Assembly (NCBI GenBank): GCA_964023205.1
Contig: OZ026836.1
Location: 4,819,493-4,883,492, forward strand
DNA length: 64,000 nt
DNA from: Lutraria lutraria
Taxonomy: Eukaryota > Mollusca > Bivalvia > Venerida > Mactridae
Direction: 5' to 3'
Each line of letters opens with the position of its first letter. Within the stretch, counting starts at the first letter, position 1. This document shows, piece by piece, positions 33,486-47,900 of this stretch. The translations under genes were made by a program, and so were the position numbers. The notes below the pieces were generated by a model. The model was not told where the DNA came from. It made no database searches and worked only from the letters and a program-made list of their open reading frames with translations.

Positions 33486-34125
33486 AACCACTTACATGTT
33501 TTTTTCGTATAAAATGTATATACAGTATAAATGACTGATAAGCCTTATTGAGCTTTTTTCCCCCTCAATATTCGTGTATTATGTAACGTTGTGTATTTGT
33601 TTATTATGCCTGTCACTGTAATAGATAAACTATATTTATGTAGGTTTGTTGCTCCTTTGAATGATTATTATTAGTGTTCGAGTCTGCTTTGAATATATTG
33701 TATTGTAATGATTTTTTGAAATACATACGGATGTTCGTCTGTGTAAAATGTTAAATATTTGGTCATACATCAATGTCCAGTCATGTACTTAGAGTTGCGT
33801 ACGATCTAATTGCACATTTTTGTGAGCTGGGCTTTTGACTGAGAGGTTGCAAGGTGATAATCGAGCGAGGCAAGATTTGCATGAAGCTTGTATAAAAACA
33901 AATATTAGAATTTATTTGTCTTATTTTTATTATAATGCATTATATCAATGTTTTGTATTACATTTGTTTTTATTACAATAAATTCACTCTGCACTTAGTT
34001 TCGTTGTATTATGGTATTATTCTATTTGAAAAAAGTTCTTTGGACACAACACGCTTGAGTAACACAATTCAGGAATTATTTAAAATCTACCATATATTGC
34101 AGATTAGCAATGAATAGACTATTTA
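33486..34125. other. Intergenic, no feature recognised
   Basis: AT-rich sequence leading into degenerate satellite units. Confidence 0.45.
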
Positions 34126-37100
34126 ACTTACACAACTACAACCAATGATTGAAAGGCAACTTAATTACTTACACAAATGATTGAAAGACAATGTAACAAC
34201 CTACACCAATGATTAAAAGAGAATCTAACAACTTGCAACAATGATTGGAAGGCAACGAAACGACTTCAACCAATGATTGGAAGGCAACGTAACTACTTGC
34301 ACCAATTATTACAAGACAACGTTACTATTTACATAAATGATTGAAAGACAATGTGACAACTTGCAACAATGATTAAAAGACAATGTAACTACTTGCAACA
34401 ATGATTAAAAGACAATGTAACTACTTGCAACAATGATTAAAAGACAATGTAACTACTTGCAACAATGATTAAAAGACAATGTAACAACTTGCAACAATGA
34501 TTAAAAGACAATGTAACAACTTACAACAATGATTAAAAGACAATGTAACAACTTGCAAAAATGATTAAAAGACAATGTAACAACTTACAACAATGATTAA
34601 AAGACAATGTAACTACTTGCAACAATGATTAAAAGACAATGTAACAACTTGCAACAATGATTAAAAGACAATGTAACAACTTACAACAATGATTAAAAGA
34701 CAATGTAACAACTTGCAAAAATGATTAAAAGACAATGTAACAACTTGAAACAATGATTAAAAGACAATGTAACTACTTGCAACAATGATTAAAAGACAAT
34801 GTAACAACTTGCAACAATGATTAAAAGACAATGTAACAACTTACAACAATGATTAAAAGACAATGTAACAACTTGCAAAAATGATTAAAAGACAATGTAA
34901 CAACTTACAACAATGATTAAAAGACAATGTAACTACTTGCAACAATGATTAAAAGACAATGTAACAACTTGCAACAATGATTAAAAGACAATGTAACAAC
35001 TTACAACAATGATTAAAAGACAATGTAACAACTTACAACAATGATTAAAAGACAATGTAACTACTTGCAACAATGATTAAAAGACAATGTAACAACTTGC
35101 AACAATGATTAAAAGACAATGTAACAACTTGCAACAATGATTAAAAGACAATGTAACAACTTGCAACAATGATTAAAAGACAATGTAACAACTTGAAACA
35201 ATGATTAAAAGACAATGTAACAACTTGCAACAATGATTAAAAGATAATATAACTACTTGCAACAATGATTAAAAGAAAATGTAACAACTTGCAACAATGA
35301 TTAAAAGACAATGTAACTACTTGCAACAATGATTAAAAGACAATGTAACAACTTGCAACAATGATTAAAAGACAACGTAACTACTTGCAACAATGATTAA
35401 AAGACAATGTAACAACTTGCAACAATGATTAAAAGACAATGTAACTACTTGCAACAATGATTAAAAGACAATGTAAAAACTTGCAACAATGATTAAAAGA
35501 CAATGTAACTACTTGCAACAATGATTAAAAGACAATGTAACAACTTGCAACAATGATTAAAAGACAATATAACTACTTGCAACAATGATTAAAAGACAAT
35601 GTGACAACTTACAACAATGATTAAAAGACAATGTAACAACTTGCAACAATGATTAAAAGACAATGTAACAACTTACAACAATGATTAAAAGACAATGTAA
35701 CAACTTACAACAATGATTAAAAGACAATGTAACAACTTGCAACAATGATTAAAAGACAATGTAACAACTTGCAACAATGATTAAAAGACAATGTAACAAC
35801 TTGCAACAATGATTAAAAGACAATGTAACAACTTGCAACAATGATTAAAAGACAATGTAACAACTTACAACAATGATTAAAAGACAATGTAACAACTTAC
35901 AACAATGATTAAAAGACAATGTAACAACTTGCAAAAATGATTAAAAGACAATGTAACAACTTGCAACAATGATTAAAAGACAATGTAACAACTTGCAACA
36001 ATGATTAAAAGACAATATAACTACTTGCAACAATGATTAAAAGACAATGTAACAACTTGCAACAATGATTAAAAGACAATATAACTACTTGCAACAATGA
36101 TTAAAAGACAATGTAACAACTTGCAACAATGATTAAAAGACAACGTAACTACTTGCAACAATGATTAAAAGACAATGTAACAACTTGCAACAATGATTAA
36201 AAGACAATGTAACTACTTGCAACAATGATTAAAAGACAATGTAAAAACTTGCAACAATGATTAAAAGACAATGTAACTACTTGCAACAATGATTAAAAGA
36301 CAATGTAACAACTTGCAACAATGATTAAAAGACAATATAACTACTTGCAACAATGATTAAAAGACAATGTGACAACTTACAACAATGATTAAAAGACAAT
36401 GTAACAACTTGCAACAATGATTAAAAGACAATGTAACAACTTACAACAATGATTAAAAGACAATGTAACAACTTACAACAATGATTAAAAGACAATGTAA
36501 CAACTTGCAACAATGATTAAAAGACAATGTAACAACTTGCAACAATGATTAAAAGACAATGTAACAACTTGCAACAATGATTAAAAGACAATGTAACAAC
36601 TTGCAACAATGATTAAAAGACAATGTAACAACTTACAACAATGATTAAAAGACAATGTAACAACTTACAACAATGATTAAAAGACAATGTAACAACTTGC
36701 AAAAATGATTAAAAGACAATGTAACAACTTGCAACAATGATTAAAAGACAATGTAACAACTTGCAACAATGATTAAAAGACAATATAACTACTTGCAACA
36801 ATGATTAAAAGACAATGTAACAACTTGCAACAATGATTAAAAGACAATATAACTACTTGCAACAATGATTAAAAGACAATGTGACAACTTACAACAATGA
36901 TTAAAAGACAATGTAACAACTTGCAACAATGATTAAAAGACAATGTAACAACTTACAACAATGATTAAAAGACAATGTAACAACTTACAACAATGATTAA
37001 AAGACAATGTAACAACTTGCAAAAATGATTAAAAGACAATGTAACAACTTGAAACAATGATTAAAAGACAATGTAACTACTTGCAACAATGATTAAAAGA

Positions 37101-40100
37101 CAATGTAACAACTTGCAACAATGATTGAAAGACAATGTAACAACTTACAACAATGATTAAAAGACAATGTAACTACTTGCAACAATGATTAAAAGACAAT
37201 GTAACAACTTGCAACAATGATTGAAAGACAATGTAACTACTTGCAACAATGATTAAAAGACAATATAACTACTTGCAACAATGATTAAAAGACAATGTAA
37301 CTACTTGCAACAATGATTAAAAGACAATGTAACAACTTGCAACAATGATTAAAAGACAATGTAACTACTTGCAACAATGATTAAAAGACAATGTAACAAC
37401 TTGCAACAATGATTGAAAGACAATGTAACAACTTACAACAATGATTAAAAGACAATGTAACTACTTGCAACAATGATTAAAAGACAATGTAACAACTTGC
37501 AACAATGATTGAAAGACAATGTAACAACTTACAACAATGATTAAAAGACAATGTAACAACTTGCAACAATGATTGAAAGACAATGTAACAACTTACAACA
37601 ATGATTAAAAGACAATGTAACTACTTGCAACAATGATTAAAAGACAATGTAACAACTTGCAACAATGATTAAAAGACAATGTAACAACTTGCAACAATGA
37701 TTAAAAGACAATGTAACAACTTGCAACAATGATTAAAAGACAATGTAACAACTTGCAACAATGATTAAAAGACAATGTAACAACTTACAACAATGATTAA
37801 AAGACAATGTAACAACTTACAACAATGATTAAAAGACAATGTAACAACTTGCAAAAATGATTAAAAGACAATGTAACAACTTGCAACAATGATTAAAAGA
37901 CAATGTAACAACTTGCAACAATGATTAAAAGACAATATAACTACTTGCAACAATGATTAAAAGACAATGTAACAACTTGCAACAATGATTAAAAGACAAT
38001 ATAACTACTTGCAACAATGATTAAAAGACAATGTAACAACTTGCAACAATGATTAAAAGACAACGTAACTACTTGCAACAATGATTAAAAGACAATGTAA
38101 CAACTTGCAACAATGATTAAAAGACAATGTAACTACTTGCAACAATGATTAAAAGACAATGTAAAAACTTGCAACAATGATTAAAAGACAATGTAACTAC
38201 TTGCAACAATGATTAAAAGACAATGTAACAACTTGCAACAATGATTAAAAGACAATATAACTACTTGCAACAATGATTAAAAGACAATGTGACAACTTAC
38301 AACAATGATTAAAAGACAATGTAACAACTTGCAACAATGATTAAAAGACAATGTAACAACTTACAACAATGATTAAAAGACAATGTAACAACTTACAACA
38401 ATGATTAAAAGACAATGTAACAACTTGCAACAATGATTAAAAGACAATGTAACAACTTGCAACAATGATTAAAAGACAATGTAACAACTTGCAACAATGA
38501 TTAAAAGACAATGTAACAACTTGCAACAATGATTAAAAGACAATGTAACAACTTACAACAATGATTAAAAGACAATGTAACAACTTACAACAATGATTAA
38601 AAGACAATGTAACAACTTGCAAAAATGATTAAAAGACAATGTAACAACTTGCAACAATGATTAAAAGACAATGTAACAACTTGCAACAATGATTAAAAGA
38701 CAATATAACTACTTGCAACAATGATTAAAAGACAATGTAACAACTTGCAACAATGATTAAAAGACAATATAACTACTTGCAACAATGGTTAAAAGACAAT
38801 GTGACAACTTACAACAATGATTAAAAGACAATGTAACAACTTGCAACAATGATTAAAAGACAATGTAACAACTTACAACAATGATTAAAAGACAATGTAA
38901 CAACTTACAACAATGATTAAAAGACAATGTAACAACTTGCAAAAATGATTAAAAGACAATGTAACAACTTGAAACAATGATTAAAAGACAATGTAACTAC
39001 TTGCAACAATGATTAAAAGACAATGTAACAACTTGCAACAATGATTGAAAGACAATGTAACAACTTACAACAATGATTAAAAGACAATGTAACTACTTGC
39101 AACAATGATTAAAAGACAATGTAACAACTTGCAACAATGATTGAAAGACAATGTAACTACTTGCAACAATGATTAAAAGACAATATAACTACTTGCAACA
39201 ATGATTAAAAGACAATGTAACTACTTGCAACAATGATTAAAAGACAATGTAACAACTTGCAACAATGATTAAAAGACAATGTAACTACTTGCAACAATGA
39301 TTAAAAGACAATGTAACAACTTGCAACAATGATTGAAAGACAATGTAACAACTTACAACAATGATTAAAAGACAATGTAACTACTTGCAACAATGATTAA
39401 AAGACAATGTAACAACTTGCAACAATGATTGAAAGACAATGTAACAACTTACAACAATGATTAAAAGACAATGTAACAACTTGCAACAATGATTGAAAGA
39501 CAATGTAACAACTTACAACAATGATTAAAAGACAATGTAACTACTTGCAACAATGATTAAAAGACAATGTAACAACTTGCAACAATGATTGAAAGACAAT
39601 GTAACTACTTGCAACAATGATTAAAAGACAATATAACTACTTGCAACAATGATTAAAAGACAATGTAACTACTTGCAACAATGATTAAAAGACAATGTAA
39701 CAACTTGCAACAATGATTAAAAGACAATGTAACTACTTGCAACAATGATTAAAAGACAATGTAACAACTTGCAACAATGATTGAAAGACAATGTAACAAC
39801 TTACAACAATGATTAAAAGACAATGTAACTACTTGCAACAATGATTAAAAGACAATGTAACAACTTGCAACAATGATTGAAAGACAATGTAACAACTTAC
39901 AACAATGATTAAAAGACAATGTAACAACTTGCAACAATGATTGAAAGACAATGTAACAACTTACAACAATGATTAAAAGACAATATAACTACTTGCAACA
40001 ATGATTAAAAGACAATGTAACAACTTGCAACAATGATTAAAAGACAATATAACTACTTGCAACAATGATTAAAAGACAATATAACTACTTGCAACAATGA

Positions 40101-40943
40101 TTGAAAGACAATGTAACAACTTACAACAATGATTAAAAGACAATGTAACTACTTGCAACAATGATTAAAAGACAATGTAACAACTTGCAACAATGATTGA
40201 AAGACAATGTAACAACTTACAACAATGATTGAAAGACAATGTAACAACTTACAACAATGATTAAAAGACAATATAACAACTTGCAACAATGATTAAAAGA
40301 CAATGTAACAACTTACAACAATGATTAAAAGACAATATAACAACTTGCAACAATGATTAAAAGACAATGTAACAACTTACAACAATGATTAAAAGACAAT
40401 ATAACTACTTGCAACAATGATTAAAAGACAATGTAACAACTTACAACAATGATTAAAAGACAATGTAACAACTTGCAACAATGATTAAAAGACAATGTAA
40501 CAACTTACAACAATGATTAAAAGACAATGTAACAACTTACAACAATGATTAAAAGACAATGTAACAACTTACAACAATGATTAAAAGACAATGTAACAAC
40601 TTGCAACAATGATTAAAAGACAATGTAACAACTTACAACAATGATTAAAAGACAATATAACAACTTGCAACAATGATTAAAAGACAATGTAACAACTTAC
40701 AACAATGATTAAAAGACAATATAACAACTTCAACCAATGACTGAAAAACAAGGTAATGGCTTAATATCAATTACTGAAAGGCAACGAAAAATACTTACGC
40801 AAATGATTATAGGGCAATGTAACAACTTCAACCAATCACGAAAAAAACAACGTAACGACTTACATCAATGATTAAAAGCCAACTTAATAACTTTTCACCA
40901 ATGATTGAAAGTCAGCGTAATAACTTACACAAATATATAAATC
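34126..40943 (+). repeat. 32-bp satellite array with higher-order structure
   Basis: The unit is CAACAATGATTAAAAGACAA + TGTAACAACTTG (32 bp); about 210 copies fill 6.8 kb. Edge units (34126-34330 and 40735-40943) are degenerate (for example CCAATGATTGGAAGGCAACG), while central units are almost identical, differing at a few variant sites (ACAACTT/CTACTT, TTGC/TTAC, ATGT/ATAT, AAAAG/GAAAG). Blocks of variants recur at 1,920 bp (60 units) and 768 bp (24 units). No frame is coding; stops recur in every frame. Confidence 0.95.
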
Positions 40944-42313
40944 AAAGCGAAGACCATACGAGTACATGCACCAAACGTGCAGAATCGTTGAAATATTTGT
41001 GTTGACAATCAAATACCGCACCAATTTCATATTAACAATATTCATATTGACAATTGATTGCATGTTTTGAATTCGATTGAACTAATGCAGATATGAACGC
41101 ACGAAGGAATAATTCAGTTGTAAATTATCATTTATTTATGAGCTCATGAATTATTGAATTGTGATTTATTGAAAATCGGTTAATTAACTTTCTAAAAAAA
41201 TGCAACTAATGTTTTATAGGATATGTTTTTTTAAAATTTTGTTCATCGATATACTAAAACTAAGAGCAATGGCCCCACATCGACATCTTGAAGGTTATCG
41301 GTTATTGTCACATGATCTAAAGTCCCGCTAGTAATAGTACTCCTCTATTGACACTTGTAATACACTTACCTACCAGTTAGGATAATGTGATAGTGACGTT
41401 TCATTTTATGTGTACACAAAAGTTTACATCCATTGTCTGAACAGGTAAAATGGGTTTATAAGAAACAAATATAGTATTATAGTTTAGCAATGATATTGTA
41501 GATGTCTGGTTGGCGCAGTTGGTAAAGCCTTTAGAATTGATCAGGGGCTAACATTTTATCGCGAGTTCGAACCTCACCGGTTGTCTCTTTTTTCGTTTTC
41601 TTTTTCAACTTTTTGCAAATGAATTGTAGTTTCTTTATAATATTTTAGTAGTAAATTGTAAAGAACAAGAATGTATAATATATAATTGTCCCGTGTAACG
41701 CAAAGTGTGTAGTGCCAAAGTACTTGAACTATTAGTACCGCGCACAGGTATTTCGTGCAAACTAATCTGAATGCCAACTAGCTAAATATGACTGAAAATA
41801 GGTGGACTTTTAATGGCGAACCAATCGTAATTACCAGAATTACAACGAAATATCTAAGACTATTCTTCATCATGTTTATTACATGTAAAAAGATATTCAA
41901 AAAAAGATATGCCGAACGATAAAAATGATGATAATAATATAAACACTAGATCTAGTGTATTCCTTACACAAAAAAAAACGACGAAAAAATTGACGATTTA
42001 AAAAAAAGATATATAGCAATAGAAAATAATTTGCGAAAAAGTACCAAGTCGCGGTCTCACACAGTTCTTTTCACATCAATAGACTATCGTCAGACAACAT
42101 CGTTACCAACTGCGTTACGCCGGCAGTTAATGTGCTGCACGAAATTTGTAAGTCATATAGTTAGCCTACATGTCTACTGATAATTTGACAACGGTTTTAC
42201 ACCGTAAAAATGGACTCGACCACTGCGTCACTATACAATTATCCTAACTGAGCAGTACCTTTGGTGTACATGACTTAAAATATCAACAGTACCCCCGCAC
42301 CAAACATAGCAAT
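40944..42313. other. Intergenic; one tRNA-like segment
   Basis: Mostly AT-rich sequence with a tRNA-like segment at 41510-41585 (separate entry). The rest is unassigned. Confidence 0.45.
41510..41585 (+). repeat. tRNA-like segment, probable SINE head
   Basis: Contains TGGTTGGCGCAGTTGGTAAA (box-A-like) and ATCGCGAGTTCGAACCTCAC (box-B-like, matching GGTTCGANNCC). The two ends do not pair as an acceptor stem, so it reads as a SINE head rather than a functional tRNA gene. Confidence 0.45.
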
Positions 42314-42579
42314 ATATAGTGCGATTTTATTAACCTGTCAAATCTGAATAATTACACGGTTGCTGAATGCGATTATTTTAGCTTCGTCCACAGTCGATAG
42401 TTTTCGTTTATTTTACCGTGCGTTATGGAATGTTCCAATCAACATGTTTATATAACAGTAAAACGAAAATTATCGTATAACTTACGAAAGTAATCGAACC
42501 TCGCCGGAGCTAAACATAAATGCAATCATTAACCGTATAATTATGCAGCTTTGACAGTTTAATAAAATCGCACTATACC
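42314..42579. mobile_element. Palindromic MITE, copy 1
   Basis: Left end TATAGTGCGATTTTATTAAC, right end GTTTAATAAAATCGCACTAT then A: long inverted termini (about 60 bp by eye, through GAATAATTACACGG and CCGTATAATTATGC). The interior includes TATAACTTACGAAAGTAATC. No coding capacity. Confidence 0.75.
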
Positions 42580-42670
42580 CTCCATCAACATGCAGACCCC
42601 TAAATATTTATAATCTGATAAACTGATATTTACAGTATTTTTTACAAACATGACTTCAAAACAATCAACC

Positions 42671-42878
42671 GATTTTATTAACCTGTCAAAGCTGAATAAT
42701 TATACGGTCGCTGAATGTGATGCGATTTTATTAGCCTGTCAAAGCTGAATACGGTAAAACGTAAATGATCGTATAACTTACGAAAGTAATCGAACCTCAC
42801 CGAAGCTAAACATAAATGCAATCACTGACCGTATAATTATGCAGATTTGACAGTTTAATAAAATCGCACTATACCGGT
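42671..42878. mobile_element. Palindromic MITE, copy 2, rearranged
   Basis: The left end CGATTTTATTAACCTGTCAA is followed after about 55 bp by a second left-end piece, GCGATTTTATTAGCCTGTCA. The right end TTTAATAAAATCGCACTATA matches copy 1, and the interior TAACTTACGAAAGTAATCGA is shared. It looks like copy 1 with an internal duplication and a deletion. Confidence 0.7.
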
Positions 42879-44036
42879 AACTTATAATCATGGTGATTTC
42901 GTCATGCATGATAACCGAAATGATATACAGCAGAGCGTAAATAATTATAAATTGCCATTATAATATATATTTTTGTTGGAAATCAAAGCTCTGAAGGCGC
43001 TGTTATTGTTCGGAACTATAAAACAGTCAAAAGTTGGAATATCTGAATATTCTTCGTAGGGTGATGATTTAGAAACTGAACGATGGTACAGCTTTCCGTA
43101 GTCTTCACTCGCGAATTTTGATGCAGACCAAAAAAACTACGCTTTTCAACATTCGCCACGCAATTGTTAAAGTTTTTCCCGTTCCATGTGCTGTCAGTAC
43201 TTTGATTTATGGTTCAGCAATTAGCATATAGCACGTACTTATGATGTCATCATTCCTTTACTGGTATAGTAAATGTTGTAGTATACCGAGGAAAGAGGAT
43301 TTTTGATATATTTTTTACGAATATTTGGTATTCTATACTCGCGATTTTGCATAGTCATCTGATTTTGATTTAATTGCACGCAATATTTGAATTTGCATTT
43401 ATGCCATTGAATTGTGAAATTGATCTTTTTTCCTAGGCGAAGGTTAATGGAAGCTCTTCGGTATGTAGAAAAAAAATTCCGACGACTGTTTAGAAAAACT
43501 AAAAATGAGAAATGGTTGAATAACTATCTGGAATATTCCGGCACAGCACACATGATAAATTAACTAACCATTTGAATCCACCCAATAACTATGCAAATAC
43601 GATATCAGATTCGTATGTATCAACCCTATTAAATATTAAACGCAAATAGTTAAATTAAGACCAATAAATGAATTTACAGGTCGACATACGATGCGGACTA
43701 CTGACATAATGATACTATAGAGATTATTATTGATATACGCTTAGTTAAGTATGATAATTGCCTCAAAGAGAGTCGAATTTATTCATAAATCCATCTCATC
43801 TCATCTCATAGCTTTTGAATCGTTTCTGCTGTACGCATGGTCAATATGGCGGTGTACGATTTCTAATATAATTTAATATGTTTTAATAACGTATTTTTGT
43901 CGAAAATAATGTTTTCGGATTCAATATGAATTGAAACATATTTTTTGGTCACATTTAGCGCACTTTTGTGGAGAACTTCAAAGAATTTAATTATTTTACT
44001 GTTTTGCGGGTTTTTACAAAGACCACAAACAGGAAA
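42879..44036. other. Region upstream of gene B
   Basis: No exon recognised. It should hold the promoter and 5' UTR of gene B, but no specific element could be assigned. Confidence 0.4.
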
Positions 44037-44992
44037 ATGAAACAAGTGTGTTTAGTGGGCTACATTATCTTCTTAGTATTAAGATTTACTGTAGAAAAAG
44101 TACGCAGTGACTGCGCGGGTACGGATAGGGATATGACAAATCTTGTGCATAAACATATCGGTCTAGCTGAATCACAAGTTTGGAAAGGCAAAGCACAAAC
44201 TGTCGAACATTGCATGCAAATGTGTATACGACGTACAGTTTGTAATTCTATGAATTATGATATGCGGACAACACAATGTGAGCTCAACAATGGAACACTG
44301 AACACAGCGCAAAATAAGACTGGAGAAAACTTGGTCTACTCTGAATTTAACTGGTTCCCATCCGAGGTTAGTTGTACTTTTTTTCCTGCCGAGCGTCAGA
44401 ACAATATATATAATGGCTTTTAACGAGTGACCTGTATCGCCTCTTGAACCAACAAGCACTATTCCATCTTTTAATTAGACTGGATTTATTTGCATTTCTC
44501 TGGATTGTTGTTTAAAGTTTAAGAATTTCTATCAAATGTCAACAATAGGATTTTTGGACATGAACGTATCCATAACTTAAAAAAGTGCAGTACGTAGACA
44601 ATCTCTTTAAATCAGATTTCTTGTGACTCCGCAAATTGTTCGATGTAAACGAATTTCGATGTTTAATTTACAGGGCAATTTGATAATTGTGTGTTATTTA
44701 GAGCTGTGAGTGTGTTGTAATACAACAAATGTTTTTCGGGATGTTTATATACAATACAACAGTAATTGCAATAAATCGAATATATGATTTTAATTAAATG
44801 AAAATAAATGGATAATAAAATAAAAGTAATGTAATGCGTCAGATAATTATGTTTACTTGGTTTCTGCTTATGTTTGTGTGCAATTTTTGCAGTTGGATCC
44901 CACCTGCCATAACCGACCATGTGGTATTGATGAAGTATGCATTCCAAGTAATGGCGGACCTGCTTGTTCCTACTTCTGCATGCCGGCTGGTC
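44037..44992 (+). other. Gene B exons 1-2: signal peptide, PAN/apple-like domain, Cys-rich segment
   Basis: Exon 1 ends FNWFPSE at donor GAG|GTTAGT (phase 0). Exon 2 (44893-44992) starts LDPTCHNRPCGIDEVCIPSN and ends in phase 1. Alignment with gene A exons 1-2 is collinear with the same phases. Gene B has Val where gene A has a Cys before WNG/WKG (SCIWNG versus SQVWKG). Confidence 0.8.
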
Positions 44993-47900
44993 GTGAGTAC
45001 AAACAAATCATTCTTAAAACATTTTATCTCTAAACCTAGTTTCAATCGCATACATAATTTCATAAAATGTACATGCTTTCAAAGTTTGAAGGTAATTGCT
45101 ATTAGATTAATCAAGTATATGACTTACACAGTGGGGACATGATTGTTGAATTCATCATATGTTTAAGGATCATGTAATTTGATATCCGGGTATTTGTGTT
45201 GTTTTAATTTTAATCAGCATTGTATATAGTCTCAGGATTACTTCTTATTAAACGGGATAGGATGCATCATGTATAAGTGAGAATATGACATCGAAGTCAA
45301 ATTTTTAGAAGACAGACGAGTAGATGAATAAAAGAGGAGACCCAATGGTCCCTAACAGTTTCCATCTTAGGGATTGCAATGTCACATATGTTGTATATCT
45401 CATACAAATATGTACACGTGCTCACGTGTATACTAGTATTATGAACGAGTTAACACGTATATTTACTATTTGTATTTTGATGACTTAAAGTCTCATAAGC
45501 ATATACATTTATCGGTCCAAATAGTTTCTGTTTATTCTATAACAGAGGAATCCGGTGTGTTTTCCTCCCGTGCATACTTTATAGCAAGAAAAAATGTTTC
45601 CAAAACCACTATCGTATTTTTTTCAATATGACTGAAAATAATACTATTTATAGAACAGCTTTGTTTTCCCGCAGTCATATTATGCACACGGCATGAAGTG
45701 ACGTCACGCGCTCTATATATTTCAAGTTTACAAAAGCAAAATACAAAGCGAAATGAGTGTTTTTAGAACAAAACGGGCTTGTTTCGTCGGCAATAATTAT
45801 CTTGGGATAGTATCAGCAAATGTTTGTTTTTTACATATATTTTTATTGCAAAAAGCTCATGGGGCTTTAAAGGTGTTTGGCATGCGCGAAATGTGATTAT
45901 TGGTATGTCTATCAGATTGGGGCATTTTTCATGTACATGTATATATATGAGAAACAGCCGGTATTTACAGTAAAACGTACACGAGTAAAATGGATAGAAA
46001 TCATCTATCTAGACAATAGGTCACAGTCCGTAGTTGTCAATGGCTACAGCCCCAGCTCTTTACCAGTCCAACCCGGTGTATCCCAGGGTTTGTTCCTAGG
46101 ACCGCTCTTATTCTCATCTACTTCAATGATCTGCCAAACTGTGTCAAATTTTCAGACGTTTGTCTCTTTACAAACGATACTGCTTTCTACCGTGGATCAA
46201 CTTGAAATACGGGAACAAGAATAAGATATGAAGTCATTCTCCAACTCAGTACATTCACAATACCTTCCTCGATTCAGTTTCATCAGCGAAATACCGTGGT
46301 GTCACAATATGAAATGACTTTTCCTTTGGTAAGCGCATTGACAGTATCAACAAAAAAAGCAAACCAAACACTTGGAATTCTCAGGCGGGACATCAAAGTC
46401 AGATCAAATGTACTGAAATCCACATCAAACAAGACACTAGTCAGGCCCCAGCTATAGTACAGCTATGCAGTCTGGTATCCGTATACAAGGGATCGCATTG
46501 ATCAGCTTGAGTCGGTGCAGCGCAGGGATGCTAGAAGGGCCATACATAATTTCTCACGAGTGACCAGTGTCACTGATACAGTGGTGTGGTGTTTTACACA
46601 GTATTAAGTATCACGTCTAGTGCTGTAGTATAGTGTGGTGGCTTGGCCATCTCGCTTTCATCTGCAGCCGTCACATAACCCTTTGAGTGAAATGAAGGCC
46701 GATCGTGTAAGTCCTTCCTGGTGGTACATAGCCTCTGCTGAGTCAAGACCCATACATAGCCTTCTCGTGGCACATCATGGTAACTGGGCACCCAACGGCC
46801 CCAGACTGATATGTGAAGGATTTTGGAGCAGGTTGGGCTCTAGAAGTGCAGTGTGCAGGCCCATCGGTGTACGGAAATACCCAGGCCAATCAACCATCCA
46901 CTGCCTTGTGCTAATATCAGCTACTCCAGTTATGGGCTAAATTATGGATACAGCATTGTACTCCCAGGGCGGATAAGAGTGAATGCTCAAATGGCCAAGG
47001 CCTGGGGTGAAGGGTTGTGTCCCTGCCAGTATAGGCAATTAAAGACACAATGGCGCACATACAATCATAATAATATACTACTCCACTGGCGGGAGTTCTC
47101 CATAGCCAGGAGTGCTGCAGCTGCAAAAGGTCCTGATCCCTAAGAACAGAATAACGATCCTGATTCGACTACAGCACCCAGACCAATGTATTTCTGCGAG
47201 CCAGGAAGCACCTTTGTATGGGAATAGCCAACGCAGATACAACAAGAGAAGAAGCAAGAATGTTTGAGATTGCACACTGTGCAGAGATAATGGAATAGAG
47301 AGCGTAGAAGAGTACATCAATATGGTCTGATTGTGTTCAAATTGGTTGAGAGCAGATACTTACAGCATATTACATTACAGCATCAGCATGGAGGAACTCT
47401 TACCAGACTGCCAATGTAGGAGTAGGACTGTTGCTCAGTCAATGTGCAAAGAAGGCGCTTCGTAAAGCACATCCACATTCAGAGTGAGTCCTTGTAGCAG
47501 AGTTTAGTTGCAATTCTGTTACAAATCACATAGTGTGCTACGCTCCAACCATTGTAGCTCCTGACTGTGATGTGGAGAAGTTCTATAAAGATCTAAACAA
47601 TACACTCTGTACCCTCCAACAACTTGTCAGCCATCCTAGGAGATATGAATGCTAGGTTAGGCCTGTAAGGAAGATGTACTTTTTCCCTTTCGTGAGACAA
47701 CAAATCACAAATAGCAAGTATCTTGTCGACCTGCTGACGGAGCACGAATTGCTTGCAGCCAACACCCAGTTCAGGAAGAGGGCCAGCAAGAGGTGGACAT
47801 TCCAAGACCGTGCGACAGGAACTAAGAAACAGCTAGAATATATCCTGCCGAGACAAAGTGGTGGAACAACACCCTAAATTCAAAACCCTGCAGTTCATTC

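Noticed and set aside
34126..40943. CRISPR array
   Set aside because: Units are directly contiguous with no unique spacers, the host is an animal, and there are no cas genes.
41510..41585. Functional tRNA gene
   Set aside because: A and B boxes are present, but the ends do not form an acceptor stem.
46635..47143. Overlapping open frames of about 100 codons
   Set aside because: They are in the 5' part of the inner decayed LINE and show no independent gene features.
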